Assembly (NCBI GenBank): GCA_014526335.1
Contig: JACTAT010000037.1
Span: forward strand, 62,001-126,000
DNA length: 64,000 bases
DNA from: Chrysaora quinquecirrha
Taxonomy: Eukaryota; Cnidaria; Scyphozoa; Semaeostomeae; Pelagiidae
Reading direction: 5' to 3'
Shown in pieces: positions 10,431 to 22,756 of this stretch; positions within the stretch are counted from its first letter, which is position 1; every line of letters begins with the position of its first letter. A program made the position numbers and the translations under genes. A model generated the notes under the pieces. It was given only the letters and a program-made list of their open reading frames with translations. It ran no database searches and was not told the origin of the DNA.

Positions 10431-11507
10431 ACCAGATATGGTAAACTGCTTGTACCATCAAGAGGTGATTTTTCTCTTATTAACAAAGGACAATACACTT
10501 CAATGCAATATTTGCACTCACACAACACATCACCTGCACTCTACAATTAGATCTGGGCTGTCTTCAATAAACGGTTTCTCTTTACAAATTGTAATTCCAC
10601 ATTCTGTTTCAGAAACAAGTTTGTGTTTTGCTTTAAAAGCATTCAAAAATGCTGAAATTGCTCCAGGTTCCATAGCCCTCCCATATTTTAGGGAAGGTAG
10701 TTTAAGATTTTGCTGTTGCCACTAATCCTTGTAAATATTGCATTTAAGTCAATTGATTTGTATTCAGCTCTTGCTTTATCCACATTGCCCATTCTGGTTT
10801 TCATGGCATTGGCTTTTGATGCTGTTATCATGTGCTTTCTAACTGATGCTTTGTCCCCTTGTTTCTTTTTCAATTTTGTTTGCATTTAAAGGAAAATATT
10901 CCATATGAAGAGAAAAAATCTTCAGATGATTTTGATATTAGCAGGTAATAATCTAATGTACAGATTAGATTTTCAGATTCCATACATGATGCACTTACCT
11001 TTTCCTTTTTGACCTCTGTATCATAAACTATTGAATCATGTGTTATTGACTTCAATGTAGAGCGGATTTCTTGGAGAGACAGTGGGTCTTTTAAATGTTC
11101 AGCTGGATCAAACTTCTTTTTAGGGGAGCAATTTAGTTCATTTTTGTCGTTCCCCTTTTCTCAAAAGCTCCTCTGCTTAGTTTCAAGTCTTTCATATTCA
11201 CAGAAACTATCTTCTTGTTGTTTGGAAGCCTAGAACAAGGTTTCGAAGTGCATGAAGGGCTATTCAGTCCAATTCTTACAGCTGCTTCAGGTCGAAAAAG
11301 TGCGGCAGCCACATGATTACACGTTTGGGAGGTACCAGCCATGTAGGAGCAGTAAGCTTTCATTACTTTGCCAGTATCTTTTGCAATGCAACAAACTAAG
11401 ACCATGTGTGGTGTGTCAGATATCCTTTGAGATGGTCTGCAAGCTTTTTTAGAAAACAAAATTTGCTTGCGTTTCATATGGCATGATAAGACATGGAGTT
11501 CAGCCAT
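10430..11507 (-). pseudogene. SWIM zinc finger / YqaJ-nuclease gene, copy A
   Basis: Minus strand. The N-terminal exon (11507-11133) has a SWIM-type finger, 'AYCSYMAGTSQTCNHVAAAL', followed by 'SPSCTSKPCSRLPNNKK'. In the canonical C-x-C the second Cys has become Tyr, so zinc binding should be lost. Lower coordinates (to 10430) match, base for base with scattered changes, the YqaJ nuclease region of copy B, but the nuclease C-terminus is missing because the copy stops where the preceding plus-strand pseudogene ends. YqaJ proteins are phage-type D-ExK exonucleases; animal genomes carry many SWIM-YqaJ genes of transposon-like distribution. Frameshifts and stops throughout. Confidence 0.65.
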
Positions 11508-12548
11508 CCAATTGAATAATAGCTGTATGCCTTAGATGTTTTGTAATTGAAGGTTTACAAAGCTGCTGATATGTTCTATGAAACCAAGGTAGTAATCTAC
11601 ATGAACACGTATTGATAAGTATTCCATTCCTTAAAATTCTCTGCAAAGACTTTACATCCCATTTATTGCATGACAAGTCAGTGCTGTTCATTGTATTACC
11701 TGCAATTTCATGTAAATAGTGTCAGCCCGAAGATAGGCAGATATGACAGCCCAAGCAGTGTTACTATCCTGCACTTCGACCAATGAGTTATTTGTTGTAG
11801 AATTATATAAATCATCTACAAGCTACATTGATGGCTTTAAGCTTGCTGTAACAGGGATATTGTCTTTCCTTTATTCGACTTGCACTTTCTCCCTGTGCCC
11901 TGCGATGTACTGGAATACTGAAGGACATAGACAAAGAAAATGAGAACCAGACTCGCCACTTGTTAGTGAAGATGTGGATTGATAATTATTCTCAGCTAAA
12001 CCACTTCCACATTTAGAAAATGAGGAGGGCCTCAAATTTTCTAGCACTTCAATTTTATCTTAAAAACTACAACCATGGTAATTATCGTGCTCTCTCAAAT
12101 CATAAAATGGAATGCTTTGTAGAAGAAGGACACACTTGTTATTCAACCTTTCTAGGCTGCTGTTGTCATCACTTTGATCTAAATTACTCTGCAATGGGTG
12201 TACATATACTGCTACAGCACGAAATTCAGCCTTAAGTTCTTACATTGCATACCATGTTGATCCTAAAGTCACCACATATACACTCCCCTTCTGAAAGTAT
12301 CAGGACAGTTGAGCAAGATGGCTTCCCGTCAAAGGGCCTAGCCAAAAAAAGTTTGGATCAACATGCTGTCGGCCTAAAGCCTCAACCCTGTCACAAAAAC
12401 AAATAAAAATGATTGCCATTTCATAAGGTTTGTGTTCAAATAAAAATTAGTTTTTTATGTTTTCTTTTTTGTTGTAAAATAGCAAACTCTGTGTTGAGGA
12501 TGACCCTGTGCAAAATAACAACAAAATTGTTGTAGTCATTTGCAAACT
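11508..12548. other. no clear gene; possible minus-strand coding traces
   Basis: Short minus-strand stretches look coding (for example near 12235-12065) and could be the upstream part of the SWIM gene, but frames are badly broken and nothing is recognised. Confidence 0.3.
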
Positions 12549-14452
12549 TATGGTAAAGTTATACTAGCACAGGATATTATAAACGTTTTATGAAGAAACA
12601 AGGTTATATTTTCTTATTTTGAACAAAATATTGAGGAAGCAATTTTTTGGCTTAAAATTTCACTTCACTATTTTAATTAGACTTCATCTGTTCATGCTAT
12701 GATTGAAGCACTTGAAGTGAATTTAAAATGTGAAAACATATCCTTTTGCAACAAATTTTAGTTATTGTCTAGGAAAACGTTTCCACACTTTACTTATTTC
12801 ATGGTCCAAAATGCAAAATATAGGATAAAGTTATTATGCTGTGTTGCAGTGAGTTGAAATTTCAAATTTTTTTTATTTGCCAGAAGATAAAAAACTCTTG
12901 GCATAAACAATTTTTCAAAGTTGAAGTGAAAAAGAAAGAGGTATCGTACGAGCAACACTTGGAAAGGATGTTTCACCATAATAACGGAAGATGCTAATGA
13001 GAAATAGCAAAGATAATTGGACGATCCAAACCAGCAGCATTGAATGTATTCAAGAGGTTCAAAAAAAACAAAATGTTAAAAATTATTATAAGGTCAGGAA
13101 GAACAACAAAGCTTCCCTCACCCAGAAAAGAAAGGGCAGTTGTTCGAGTTTTAAGAAACCACAGATTTGCCTCATTACAACAGGTTCGTCATGATTTGTG
13201 GACAACTTAATTTCCAAACTTTTCCGAAGGGCATAGTGAGAAAAACAATAAATGTGTCATCCTTTGCAATCGCCAGAGAAGACTGAAATGGGTGAATGCT
13301 GTAAAAACTTGGATGATGGAAAACTGGCAATATGGGATTAGTTGTTTCAGATGAATGTTGCTTTGGATTAAGTCGAAATGACTGTGAACGGATAAGAGTC
13401 TGGAGAAAAGCTGCTGAAAAAAATAATACCAATTATTTTCAGCATACTTATTTCAATAGGCCTTCGGTGATGAAGTGGGGGTGCATCACTTCTTCAGGGA
13501 TTTGTAAAATTACCATTGTTGAAGAAACACTGAATGCTGAAAGGTACTGCTCCGTGCTGGAAGAAAATCTGTCGATTGAAAAATGCTTCGGAGATAAAGA
13601 TGCTCCTTTCATTTGCCAGCAAGATAATGCCCCTCCTCTCTTTGCCAGATACACTAAGATTTCTCTCCAACTGAGAAAGTCCAAAGATTGACGTGGTCAG
13701 CTTAAAGTCCTGATCTAAATCCCATTAAAAATGTTTGGGTTATATTAAACAAACATTGAATGAATATCCTCCAAGGAACAACACGGAACTGATCCAAAAG
13801 ATTTTGAAGCATTGGGAAAATGTTCCTTGCTTCATATTCAGCCTCTGTATCAATAAATTCCAGCAACACTTTTAGCTGTAGGAAAGTATCATGGTCACAT
13901 GAGTAAGCACTAAAAAAACTTATTTCTTTATCCCTTTTCAATAAATTGTTGATTTTAAATAAATGTTGACCATTTTTCATCAAATGTTGAACAACTGAGA
14001 AACTTTACATGACAACTAAAATTCAAAATTATGAAAGGACCTTAACGAACAAAGGAGCTAAAATATCATTGTTGATATGTGATCTCTCTTGACCTCTTGA
14101 CTTGGTTTTTATTTCAAAAATACGTGGACTTGTTTACCTTGCTTTGACTTCTAGTTTTTATCGTATTTTATCTATTTGAAGAAAAACTAATTTATTTCAT
14201 ATATTCATTATTTACCTTGTATAAGAAAGCACAAATTCTAATAAAAATCTCAATATTTTCTTCACTGTTATGATGATATTAGAAACAAAAATTTACGCCG
14301 TAAAATTGTTGTCCTTATTTTCCCCCTTGAAGTTTTCACCAAAACATTGTTTCCTCAATATTTTTTCAAAATAGGAAAATATAACCTTTTTTCTTCATAA
14401 AACGATCATGATATCCCTTGCAAGAACAAAATAATCCTAACTTTACCATGAA
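12549..14452 (+). mobile_element. Tc1/mariner element with long inverted repeats
   Basis: 12549-12642 and 14346-14452 are inverted copies of each other (for example 'ttcctcaatatttt' on the right pairs with 'aaaatattgaggaagc' on the left), about 100 bases long and roughly 85% alike. They enclose a Tc1-type transposase on the plus strand. Long inverted repeats of this sort are found in the IR/DR group of Tc1 elements. A flanking TA duplication could not be pinned down because the outer ends are worn. Confidence 0.8.
12990..13770 (+). pseudogene. Tc1/mariner transposase, inactivated
   Basis: Pieces in different frames give the expected order. 12990-13200 carries the helix-turn-helix part ('IAKIIGRSKPAALNVFKRF' in one frame). 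The frame at 13332-13691 has 'VVSDECCFGL' with the first catalytic Asp, 'SVMKWGCITSSGICKI' and 'CQQDNAPP' with the second Asp. A shifted frame after 13691 has 'SPDLNPIKNVW' with the third acidic residue. Tc1 transposases of about 340 residues cut at TA sites. Here the protein is split over at least three frames and the DNA-binding region is shortened, so it cannot be functional. Confidence 0.85.
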
Positions 14453-14481
14453 TCCCATTTTTGAAATATAATCTTCTTGGT

Positions 14482-14751
14482 TCAAATATCAACCCCAGTT
14501 CCTTTATCAGGTTTTGTAATTATGATCTTCTTGTTGTAAAGGAGGGGTTTCATCGCTTGAAAATGTTCCCTATGCATATAAGAATTCGTAAAGTTGACGG
14601 GTGTTCCACAGTTAGCATGAGCAACATTACTTAAACAGGCTATTATTGAGCAAAGTTCTTCTTCTGAAACTGGCTTGAGCCTGTTTAGTTGAGTGTGAAG
14701 AATTTCAAAGTCAGCAAAAAATTCCTCTCTCTTTTTATTTGGAGGTGGAGT
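14482..14751 (-). pseudogene. Penelope-like element fragment (pre-RT region)
   Basis: The minus-strand frame has 'FFADFEILHTQLNRLKPVSE', 'SNVAHANCGTPVNFTNSYMH' and 'KKIIITKPDKGTGVDI'. The last is the 'ITKPDKGxGVV' box that opens the reverse transcriptase of Penelope-like retroelements. The fragment ends right after this box at 14482. The part of the open frame above 14751 belongs to the inverted copy described next and is not genuine coding sequence. Confidence 0.65.
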
Positions 14752-14818
14752 GCTCAAGCCAGTTTCAGAAGAAGAGCTTAGCTCACTAAAAGCCTGTTTA
14801 AGCAATGTTGCTCATGCT
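14614..14818. repeat. inverted duplication inside Penelope fragment
   Basis: 14614-14680 and 14752-14818 are reverse complements with few mismatches (67-base arms, 71-base spacer). Each arm encodes the same piece of the Penelope protein, 'LKPVSEEEL' to 'CLSNVAHA', on its own strand, so two element copies meet head to head. Plus-strand coding continues to about 14850. Confidence 0.85.
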
Positions 14819-14850
14819 TATTGTAGCACACCCATGGACCATATTTGCCA

Positions 14851-15844
14851 GAACCCATTGCTAATAAGCACATTGAAATCCTTCTTATTTTAAACCAGGA
14901 AGCGACATAGGCACACTAGGGTAGTGATGTGTGATGCACTGCAAATGAGGTTGCGCTCAAATTTGGTGAAGTTTTGGAAACTTTTTCTGAAATGGTAAAC
15001 TTGCAGCTCCAGATGAGAATCGTCAATTTCTTCAAATCAAATTATCACGTGTACTCAATTTGTGTAAATATTATTAGATCATTATTTATTTGTCCTTTTT
15101 ACCTATTTGCACATAGTTTTGCTTTTCAAAACTCCCTTACTTTGCATCTATGGGGCCAGCCATACGGGCATATTCTTCATCACCACTACAACCAACTTGA
15201 GCGACTTTTAATTTACTCAAAACAATATGAAGCAAGTTTGCGATTTCATTATATATTGATAGAATAATACCTGAGGAAGGCTTTGGAAAGTTTTTAGAGT
15301 TAGATATTCTAAGATGTGACTGTAATTGCAGTGTTTCTGACCACAGTCTGAATCTGAAGCCATCAAGAAAGAAAAGTGTGTTCTCTAACGCCAAAAGCAC
15401 ATTTCAGGCCAAGGGACTGGTAACCAATCTACAGTGTTCACAACCAAAACTTTTTTTTATATTTGAAACCAATGTATAGGGATTATAATTGAAATCAAAA
15501 TAGCCCGACCCGTATTCATTAAACAGAATGGTATTAATATTTAGTTTTGGATAAAAGAAAAATGTCATAGGAAATGAAATCGCCCCATATTTTTTAAATG
15601 AAACTTTTCAGTATTCAGTTCTGGATAAAAAGGAGCGCTATAAAAAGTCAAAAAAGTAGAAAAATGTAAAGCTGTTGAATTTTAACGAAAATTATGCAAG
15701 CCTTTTGCAAATAAAGAGCCCCTGTTTTAGATAAGCAAAGTGATATTTAAAAGTCATTTGACTTTTTGTTTTATTCATTAGTAAACAAAAATTTATGTAA
15801 AAAATTGGAGTAGTAAAGCAAAGAAATCAAAGTAAAAAGTTAAA
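14851..15844. other. no recognisable gene
   Basis: AT-rich; short frames only, none with a recognised motif. Confidence 0.45.
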
Positions 15845-16450
15845 TCATTCCTTAGGACGCTTATTTCCAGCCCTAAGTCTAGCAGCATTGTTTCTAATTA
15901 AATTGTTAGAGTACTGTTCAATAGATCTCGTTTTAGAAATAGTATCTAAACGATTAGTTAATCTACGGTTGTTGAAAATTTCAGAGAAAGTTTCGAGTCT
16001 AGATTTTACCATAACTTCTGCTTGTTGAACCATTCATTATGATGTAACCCTAGTAATCTGCAAATTTCTTTTTGAAAGCAGCCTGTTGCCTCTTCAAATA
16101 TAGCCCTTGTCTGTGCAGAAAAATACCTCTCATCCCTCAGTTCTATGTTTGGTTTTGTGAACAGTGGGGGTATTTTCCCAGAGTTAGCCAACTGTATGAA
16201 ATGGATAGATAGGCTTTCATGGTTTAGCTTTTCCAGCTTGTGCTTTGTAAGGTCTTGTAACAGATTTGTCTGTGCCTGTGTCAGCCTCGGTTCTTCAGCC
16301 CCTTCGGCTCCGGAGGCAGGCTCATCATCATCGTTATCAGATAGAAGTTGGGAGTCAAGTAAGAAGCGGTTTTCCGTCATGAATAGATCAGGTATTGACG
16401 ATTGATCTTCTGATTCTGGGTGCCCCCAACATCTTCGCGTACTGTCTTAA
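15845..16450 (-). pseudogene. unrecognised acidic protein, one frameshift
   Basis: The minus-strand frame is open from about 16450 (first Met at 16380) to 16006 and continues in another frame to 15845. It encodes a protein with an acidic stretch ('LLSDNDDDEPASGAEGAEEP'), a helical part ('TNLLQDLTKHKLEKLNHESL'), then 'ICRLLGLHHNEWFNKQ' and a basic C-terminus ending 'RLRAGNKRPKE'. The two frames overlap at 16006-16033, consistent with a single one- or two-base indel. Amino acid composition and the clean stop argue that it was once coding. I do not recognise the family; a retroelement gag or a host exon are both possible. Confidence 0.4.
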
Positions 16451-19045
16451 CCCCCGAAATGCAGTTCTGGGTTGGCAGCTGATGATTCGCACAAATAACT
16501 TTTCTTTACCCTCTATTTGTCTACTGTCTTTGACTACAACCTTAGCCCAAACCTAAACGTCTTTGCAATATGATCACTGCTCACAGCGCTATTTCACACC
16601 CTATGACGCTATTTCAGATTGCTGCTCTCTGACTGGTTGATTTTTATTTGTGTTGGGAGAGCGGCAGACAAGTTTTTGACCTGGTGTTGTTTATTTTCTT
16701 GATGTGCACGTTTGATGTGACAGCCATCTTGATTGCTTTGGAGCTGCGTGAACAATTTCACTGAATAAATTCGAGAAATATCAAAGCTTCATGTAAAAAA
16801 GATGTTCAGTAGTTTCGTTTTTGCTTTGACAAGACACTGCGAAGATTTATTTCATCAGATTACGGAATGCCATCAGCTGATAAGATAAGAGTGAGAGCAA
16901 TGACAATTATCTTCATTTTGGTTATTTTTTGGCAGGGGCTCATCACCCCTGAGAGTATTTGAATAGAATTGAGTTTTATTAAAGCGGTTTCGACTGTGTT
17001 CTGAGCTAATAATCCCAAGTTGATACCTTTCCTTTTAAAGCAGACTTTGGAAATTTTAGGTGTTGGTTAGGGTCTATTATAATTCTTTAATTATTTGTGA
17101 TTCTTTTAGAAGCAGTTTAGTTTGATATTCTGTTACAAGTTTAGTCTTGGGATCAGATTTTTAGAAACAGTAAATTCTTCCTTCAGAGTTTCTTAATTAA
17201 TCAACAACTCAATTTGTGCCTTTATTTTGTTGGCACTTTTATGTTTTTTTCTCTTTCTGGGCAGTAATTGCTTGAGGCAGATAACTTTACCCAATTTGCC
17301 AATTCGCCTTTCACAAAGAATGGGTTGCAAAAGCTGTTAAAGAAAGTGAATTCTTCTAGTGTTTGTTTGCAGTTCTTTGTTTAGATGCAAGTCGGTAGGT
17401 ATAAGTAAACATACAAATGCCAAAACTTGTTGTTACACATTCATAGAATATCAAGCAACTGCAAAGAAGCAAATATGTGCTGTGTTATGTCACCTGTGAA
17501 AAATTTCAAATTTTAGTACCAAGGAGTTGGTACTAAGTTGTAGTTGTCAATATCCACTCTGGGCTATGAGAGTTTCTAGATTCTAAAAGAAAACAAGCAC
17601 TCAAATTTTGGTTTTGAAAGTTCTGGTGTTACGTATGTGATAGTAAAACTGGCTATTTGGCAAAAAGTACAACACAATTGTGATTTTTCTTCATAATAAA
17701 ATTAGAGACAGTACTGACTGTCTCTTATTCTTCCAACAGCCTCAGTACTCAAAAAGTTTATAAAGCCCACACTTCAATTCAAGAACAGCAGTCTGTTACA
17801 TTTGCTCTGCTTCTGATGGTCTGTTTTTTATAATTCATCTTCTTCTGAAACAATGGAACAATGCCCCTGGCATCTGTAGCCTTCTTGACACCTGTTTTAA
17901 ATTGTGTGTCTGTAGTAACTGCAATAAGTAAAGCTTTCCTCTCAACGACAGTATATTCTTCCGGCATCTTTTTTTGTAATCTGATAAGCATTTCTCAGCA
18001 AAGTTTCCTAAAATATAAAATATGCTATTTAAGTATGTTATAAAATATAGGGAAAAGATTCCAAACCTTCATTCTGATTTTCTTTTCTGGATGTACACAT
18101 GAATGAGTAATGTTTTTTAACTGAATTGACAACTTTTCTGATGACGCAAGGACTGAAAATATTGCAGTGTGAAGTTGTACCATTGCTGTCCAAAAAGAAT
18201 TTAAGTATTTTCTTCCAACTAATTCTCTACAAATGGTCTTCTTGGAATAAAGAAAGAGGCATATACTTCTAATTGCTGACATATATGTGTACATACATGG
18301 CAATGGTAATGGTTCAAACGACAAAACAAGAAAAAATCAACTTACCATGATGAGCAGAACAACACAGTCAGCATACAGTATTTTTGGGTATTATGAACGC
18401 CTGATATGAAAATGGCAAAGCAAAGCTGCTAGCTGCAACGTTTTTTCCTCACTTCCCCCAGCCCCCATTAAGTCAGTCCTCCACAAGTCCTTTTTAGGCC
18501 TCTATTTTCTATTTGTTCGTTCTTTCAGTTTCATTGCCAGACGAGCAGTAGTTGCAGCTTGATATGCCTTGAACTGTGTGCACAAAATTTTGAGCGGACG
18601 GCCGTCAGATTAAAACAGGCCAGGTTTTTAACCCCTATGTTTATGAGTTTCTGCCTTGGTATTTTTATTCAAAATTTTTCACAAAAGTTATAAATTGTCA
18701 TGCAGAAGTTGTCTGTGATTTCCATAAATGAAAGAATATGAATAAATCTGATGCAGACCAAATTAAAGCTTCTTTGGCTGAACAGTGTAGAATTGCCATA
18801 AAAATTCAGTTTTCAAAATCCCAAAATTTTTACGAAGAATAAAGCCCTTTTGATATGGGTTGTTTGAAAGATTCGACATTTTTAGATGAATTGCCATGTT
18901 GGAAACACAGTTTTGATTTTGAAAATAGATAAACCTTAATACTATTAATTTCAAATGCTAATGTCATCTATTGAGAAGCTGAAGTAGTAGTATAGGAAAG
19001 CCTTGAGTGTTATATTATTGTTAAAAGAAAATATCGAAGTTTTCT
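16451..19045. other. no recognisable gene; weak minus-strand frames at 17779-18324
   Basis: Mostly featureless. Two overlapping minus-strand frames (17991-17779 and 18324-18025) could be exon remnants but show no motif I know. Confidence 0.4.
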
Positions 19046-20843
19046 TTGTGCTCTTGGATAGATATACCTGATATAGTACCAGCAAATTCCCAGCTGAAGG
19101 CCTTGTTGAATTTAGTTGGGAGAGCTAAGCTGTGTAACGGTTGTCATGATGATAATTTTAAGAATCTGCCGTCTGACTCTGCTGGCGTTGTATATCAGGC
19201 AAAATCTGGTGAGCCAGCAGCTTACAAACAAACCTTGTTGACAAGTTTTCACAATGTTATTATGAGATCTGCATTTTGTTACATTTTTTGCCATCTGATT
19301 CCCTTGTTCTAACAGCTTATAAATGTGATTCGTGCATCAACTGTGAACACTATCTCAGAACAATAGTTTCAAGAAATAATAATTTGCAAGATTTCGAAGA
19401 TCCTTCATATTACAGTTGCCTGGATTTGCTTTCTCATGAAGATTTGTTAGAAGTAGCTGAAAAGTCTTCCAAAAAACCTGTGTGACTTAAAAGTGAGGAT
19501 ATCAAAGCTTTAAAATCTGAGTAAAAGATTGGAGTGTGTGTGATAATACAAAAACAATTTGAGGTAAATGTTTGAGTCACTTAATGATGAGTTTGAGAGA
19601 CGAAAACAAATGGCAGCAAACTGTGACAAAGTTCTCACAAAAATGACATTACTAAAACGCCATTGAAGAGATGATACTGGAGAAATTGCAGACCAATTTT
19701 TAGAAATCTTGTTAAAAGATCAAGCAAAAGCTTTAAGTGTCAGTGCAAAGCTAATGTGATGGCATCCACTTGTTATAAAAAAGTGCCTGTGGTTGTATAG
19801 CAAATCACATTCATCATACTATGACCTGCGTAATTCTAAGGCTCTTAGACTTCCCAATGGAAGAACATTATCTGATTATAAGAATTTTAATCAGCAAACT
19901 TCGTGATGGAGAGAAGACTTAAACAAATGTATGAGACAGGAAGACAAAACAGAATGATAATAAATATTCCAAACTAGGAATGTTACTTTTTGATGAAGTT
20001 AAAAAAAAGGAAGGATTTGTTTGATTCTGCAAAATGGGAACTATTTGGCTTCGCTGATATTGAATATGACAGTGATTTGCTTCTGACAGATTTAGAAAAT
20101 AAAACTGGAAAACTCAAAATTGCAACTCATGTCATGCAGTTTTTCTTTTGGATCCTATTCAACAGGTTGAAGTATCCCTGTACATTTTTTCTTACTAATG
20201 GTGTGAGTGCTTTTAAGCTTAACTAGTTATTTTGGCAAGGTGTATCCATGCTAAAACCTGTTGGCTTTGATATCCTGATTGCTTGTTGTGATGGTGCCTC
20301 AGCAAATGGAAAATTCACTGAACTGAATGCTGGTCAAAAAGACTCAGCCTGCTCTTGTAACAACACATTTTCTAATATGCCATTGCTCTTTATGTGTGAC
20401 CAACCAGATCTAATAAAAAATAATACGTAAAAAGAAATAATAAGTTAAAAAAACGATGAAAATGAAAATTAAAAAAAAAATAATTATTATTAAAATAATA
20501 AGTTAACTAAGCTAACCTCTAAATCTTATCTTTTTAATTTTATTTCTAAAATTAAATGCTTCACCAGCTTTATCTCATCTGCTCGATTCAAAAAAAGATA
20601 TAGTGAGGCTTAAATTATTCCTAAAAAAATAAACCAGGACTTGTTGAATCCTTTTTTAGTCTGCAGCGCCAACTTTGTGGTGGCAATAGTAACATGACAG
20701 CCTATTCATATGGGTATAATGTTAATGGTAATCTATCCTACAAGTCAGCTAATTTGGTAAGGCGGCTTGCTTATAATGCAGATGTCATGCAAGACTTGAA
20801 GGCAGTGGAACGCAAAAGTCTTGAATGGGCTCTAGATTTGTGA
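19046..20843 (+). pseudogene. P-element/THAP9-like transposase, internally deleted
   Basis: Fragments in order on the plus strand: a Cys-containing segment at 19300-19485; about 19720-19930 with 'YYDLRNSKALRLPNGRTLSD'; 19990-20226 with 'KLKIATHVMQFFFWILFNRL'; 20248-20430 with 'FDILIACCDGASANGKFTEL' and 'LLFMCDQPDLIKN', the second catalytic block; and 20643-20840 with 'ESFFSLQRQLCGGNSNMTAY' then 'YGYNV', the conserved C-terminal signature of THAP9/P-type transposases. The GTP-binding insertion and the sequence between 20430 and 20643 are lost. No N-terminal THAP finger was seen. Multiple stops: inactive. These enzymes perform cut-and-paste transposition with an RNase H-like core. Confidence 0.75.
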
Positions 20844-21233
20844 CTGGCACAATTGTTTAGGCCAGGCAACTCATTTTAAGGAAAACTCCTATAGAGAACA
20901 CCATGTTTAGGGTTCTCTAAAAGTACATGTAGTAAGCAATTAAACATTGCAGTAAGCAATAGATATTGCAGACTTGAATTCAACAAAAAGTTGAGGTACA
21001 AAGAAACCATAACCATTGCAAAAAGTAACCCCAATAACACATGTTTTTCAACCCCTAAACTTGAAATTATACTAGAACTTCCAATATAAAATATAAGAAT
21101 TGTCTTGCTGAACTAGAACCTGGTGTTCTGATGGTAAAAATATCACACATACTACTGCAATGATTCTAGATTCAAGCATATTGCTGGTGAGGAGTAAGAG
21201 TTTAGAACAGTTATCTTGTAATTTGCACCAGAG

Positions 21234-22238
21234 TTAGTTATCCTCTATATAATAATTATGCAAAATTTGTCCTTTCAATAAGACTCCTCTAATGGCCAGG
21301 TCCAAAACACAGATCAAGCTGAGTTTGCTGACTTCGTGGACATAATGGGAACATGCTTGTAGGAGGATCGATGTGGGAATTTTCTCTTCATTGTATTCAT
21401 CCAAAAGTGTGAAAAAAGAGCTTGACAGTTTTTGAAAATCCTCCGTTGATATCTCTCCGATTTCCCATCCTTGATGAAACATGTTTGCAGTGTGACAAGC
21501 TGTGCTTCTGTATTGAGCAGGGGTATCAATATGTAGAGTTGTATCTGTCTGCGTCCACATTTGTCATTAATTCTTCTCTGCCATCCCGCTACATCATTGT
21601 TTGTTGTTATTGGCTGTCTATTAACTGACAAAGTCGCTGGTGACCAAACGTCACACTCTACCCATGTTTCCCTGATGTAATCAGTCATCGGAATGATTGC
21701 TTGTGTACCTTTCTGGACAAGCTGCTCAAACAACTCCTGTATATGCCATCAAGCAGTGGATATAATTGTTCACTCTGTGGTTTTCGTTATATGCCACTGT
21801 TAACCCAATGCGTTGAACTTTTCTCCAAATTGTCTGTGTCCAGTGAAGGCAGCATCCCATTATGTTTGTTGTCAACGCTTTTCTGCAGGCCTTCCATGCT
21901 GCTGTCTTAAATTCGATGACCCCTTTTCGCAGTGCTGGTTCTGTGGGGAAGAGCTCTAACAGGGCACGAAAACTGCAACATAATCCTTGCTTTTTCTGTA
22001 GGACATCAGAACAAAGAGCAGTGGAGTTTGTTTGACATTTTCACCTTTGAGGAATGCATGCACAGTGAACAGCTGTTTGGGGATTCTTCACGAATTTAAA
22101 TGTTCCATCCATGTACCACGTCTTGGCTTTCGAAAGAATTGACAACTGATGTTCCGTTGCAAATAGAAGATGATATGCCTTCTTTAGCTTTACATCCTGT
22201 CTTTGAAACTGATCAGGAATGAAACTGGTTGCAAGCAC
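21234..22238 (-). pseudogene. MULE-type transposase, copy A
   Basis: Reading down the minus strand: 22238-22041 has 'HLLFATEHQLSILSKAKTWY' followed by 'MDGTFKFVKNP', the start of the MULE DDE domain (the D of 'MDGTF' is the first catalytic residue). Then come broken frames, and 21733-21314 has 'YIRETWVECDVWSPATLSVN' then 'TTNNDVAGWQRRIN', the C-terminal MULE signature with 'NNDVEGWH' changed to 'NNDVAGWQ'. The central catalytic segment is frameshifted. MULE transposases resemble Mutator enzymes and use a DDE RNase H fold. Inactive copy. Confidence 0.8.
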
Positions 22239-22465
22239 AAAATCGAAGCCTTTTGGCTCTTCAGGGCAGAATTTCTGTCATGTGACTATTTGCTTACCTG
22301 ACAAGATTTGACATCGTTTGTTGACTACACGAGGGCTGGGTTAACATCTTATCCATTTGATACTAACAGATTCCTTCTATTATTTTTGCCGCTGATGTGA
22401 ATACCTCTGACATAAAAAATATATATTAACCACATAAGCATTAACCACAAAAATATGACAATACA

Positions 22466-22756
22466 TCATGATATAATTATGAAATAATTACCTTGTTCCT
22501 TTAATTTGACAATCAGTTTTGTTGTTTTTTTGAGCCCAGGCTGGCCTGGATGTAAATGGCGTTTGGGTACCGCATTGTGATCGCCATCCTGCTGCATTGT
22601 GGCACCACAGTTTAAACGTTTCCCTCTTATGCTACATCTCAAAGCAGACTTGCTGCTTGGCCAAGTATGCTGCAACTTGTAGGTGTAGCCATCTGTATCT
22701 ACCAGACGTGGTCTTCCTCTCTTTGTGCCTAGTGTTTCATATGGATATAATTTCAA
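22466..22756 (-). pseudogene. FLYWCH zinc-finger exon of MULE copy A
   Basis: Minus-strand frame with 'GRPRLVDTDGYTYKLQH', 'ALRCSIRGKRLNCGATM' and 'NAVPKRHLHPGQPG', matching the FLYWCH finger C..C..H-x-H pattern: Cys in 'RCS', Cys in 'NCGA', and one of the two C-terminal His as 'RHLH'. FLYWCH fingers bind DNA and are a standard N-terminal partner of animal MULE transposases; exon and transposase lie in the right order on the same strand. A putative donor (AAG|GTAATT on the minus strand near 22488) suggests splicing to the transposase exon. In copy B most of this exon has been deleted. Confidence 0.75.

Noticed and set aside
14752..14805. N-terminal 18 residues of the minus-strand Penelope frame
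   Set aside because: This part is the complement of a second, plus-strand copy of the same coding segment, so the extension is not real protein.
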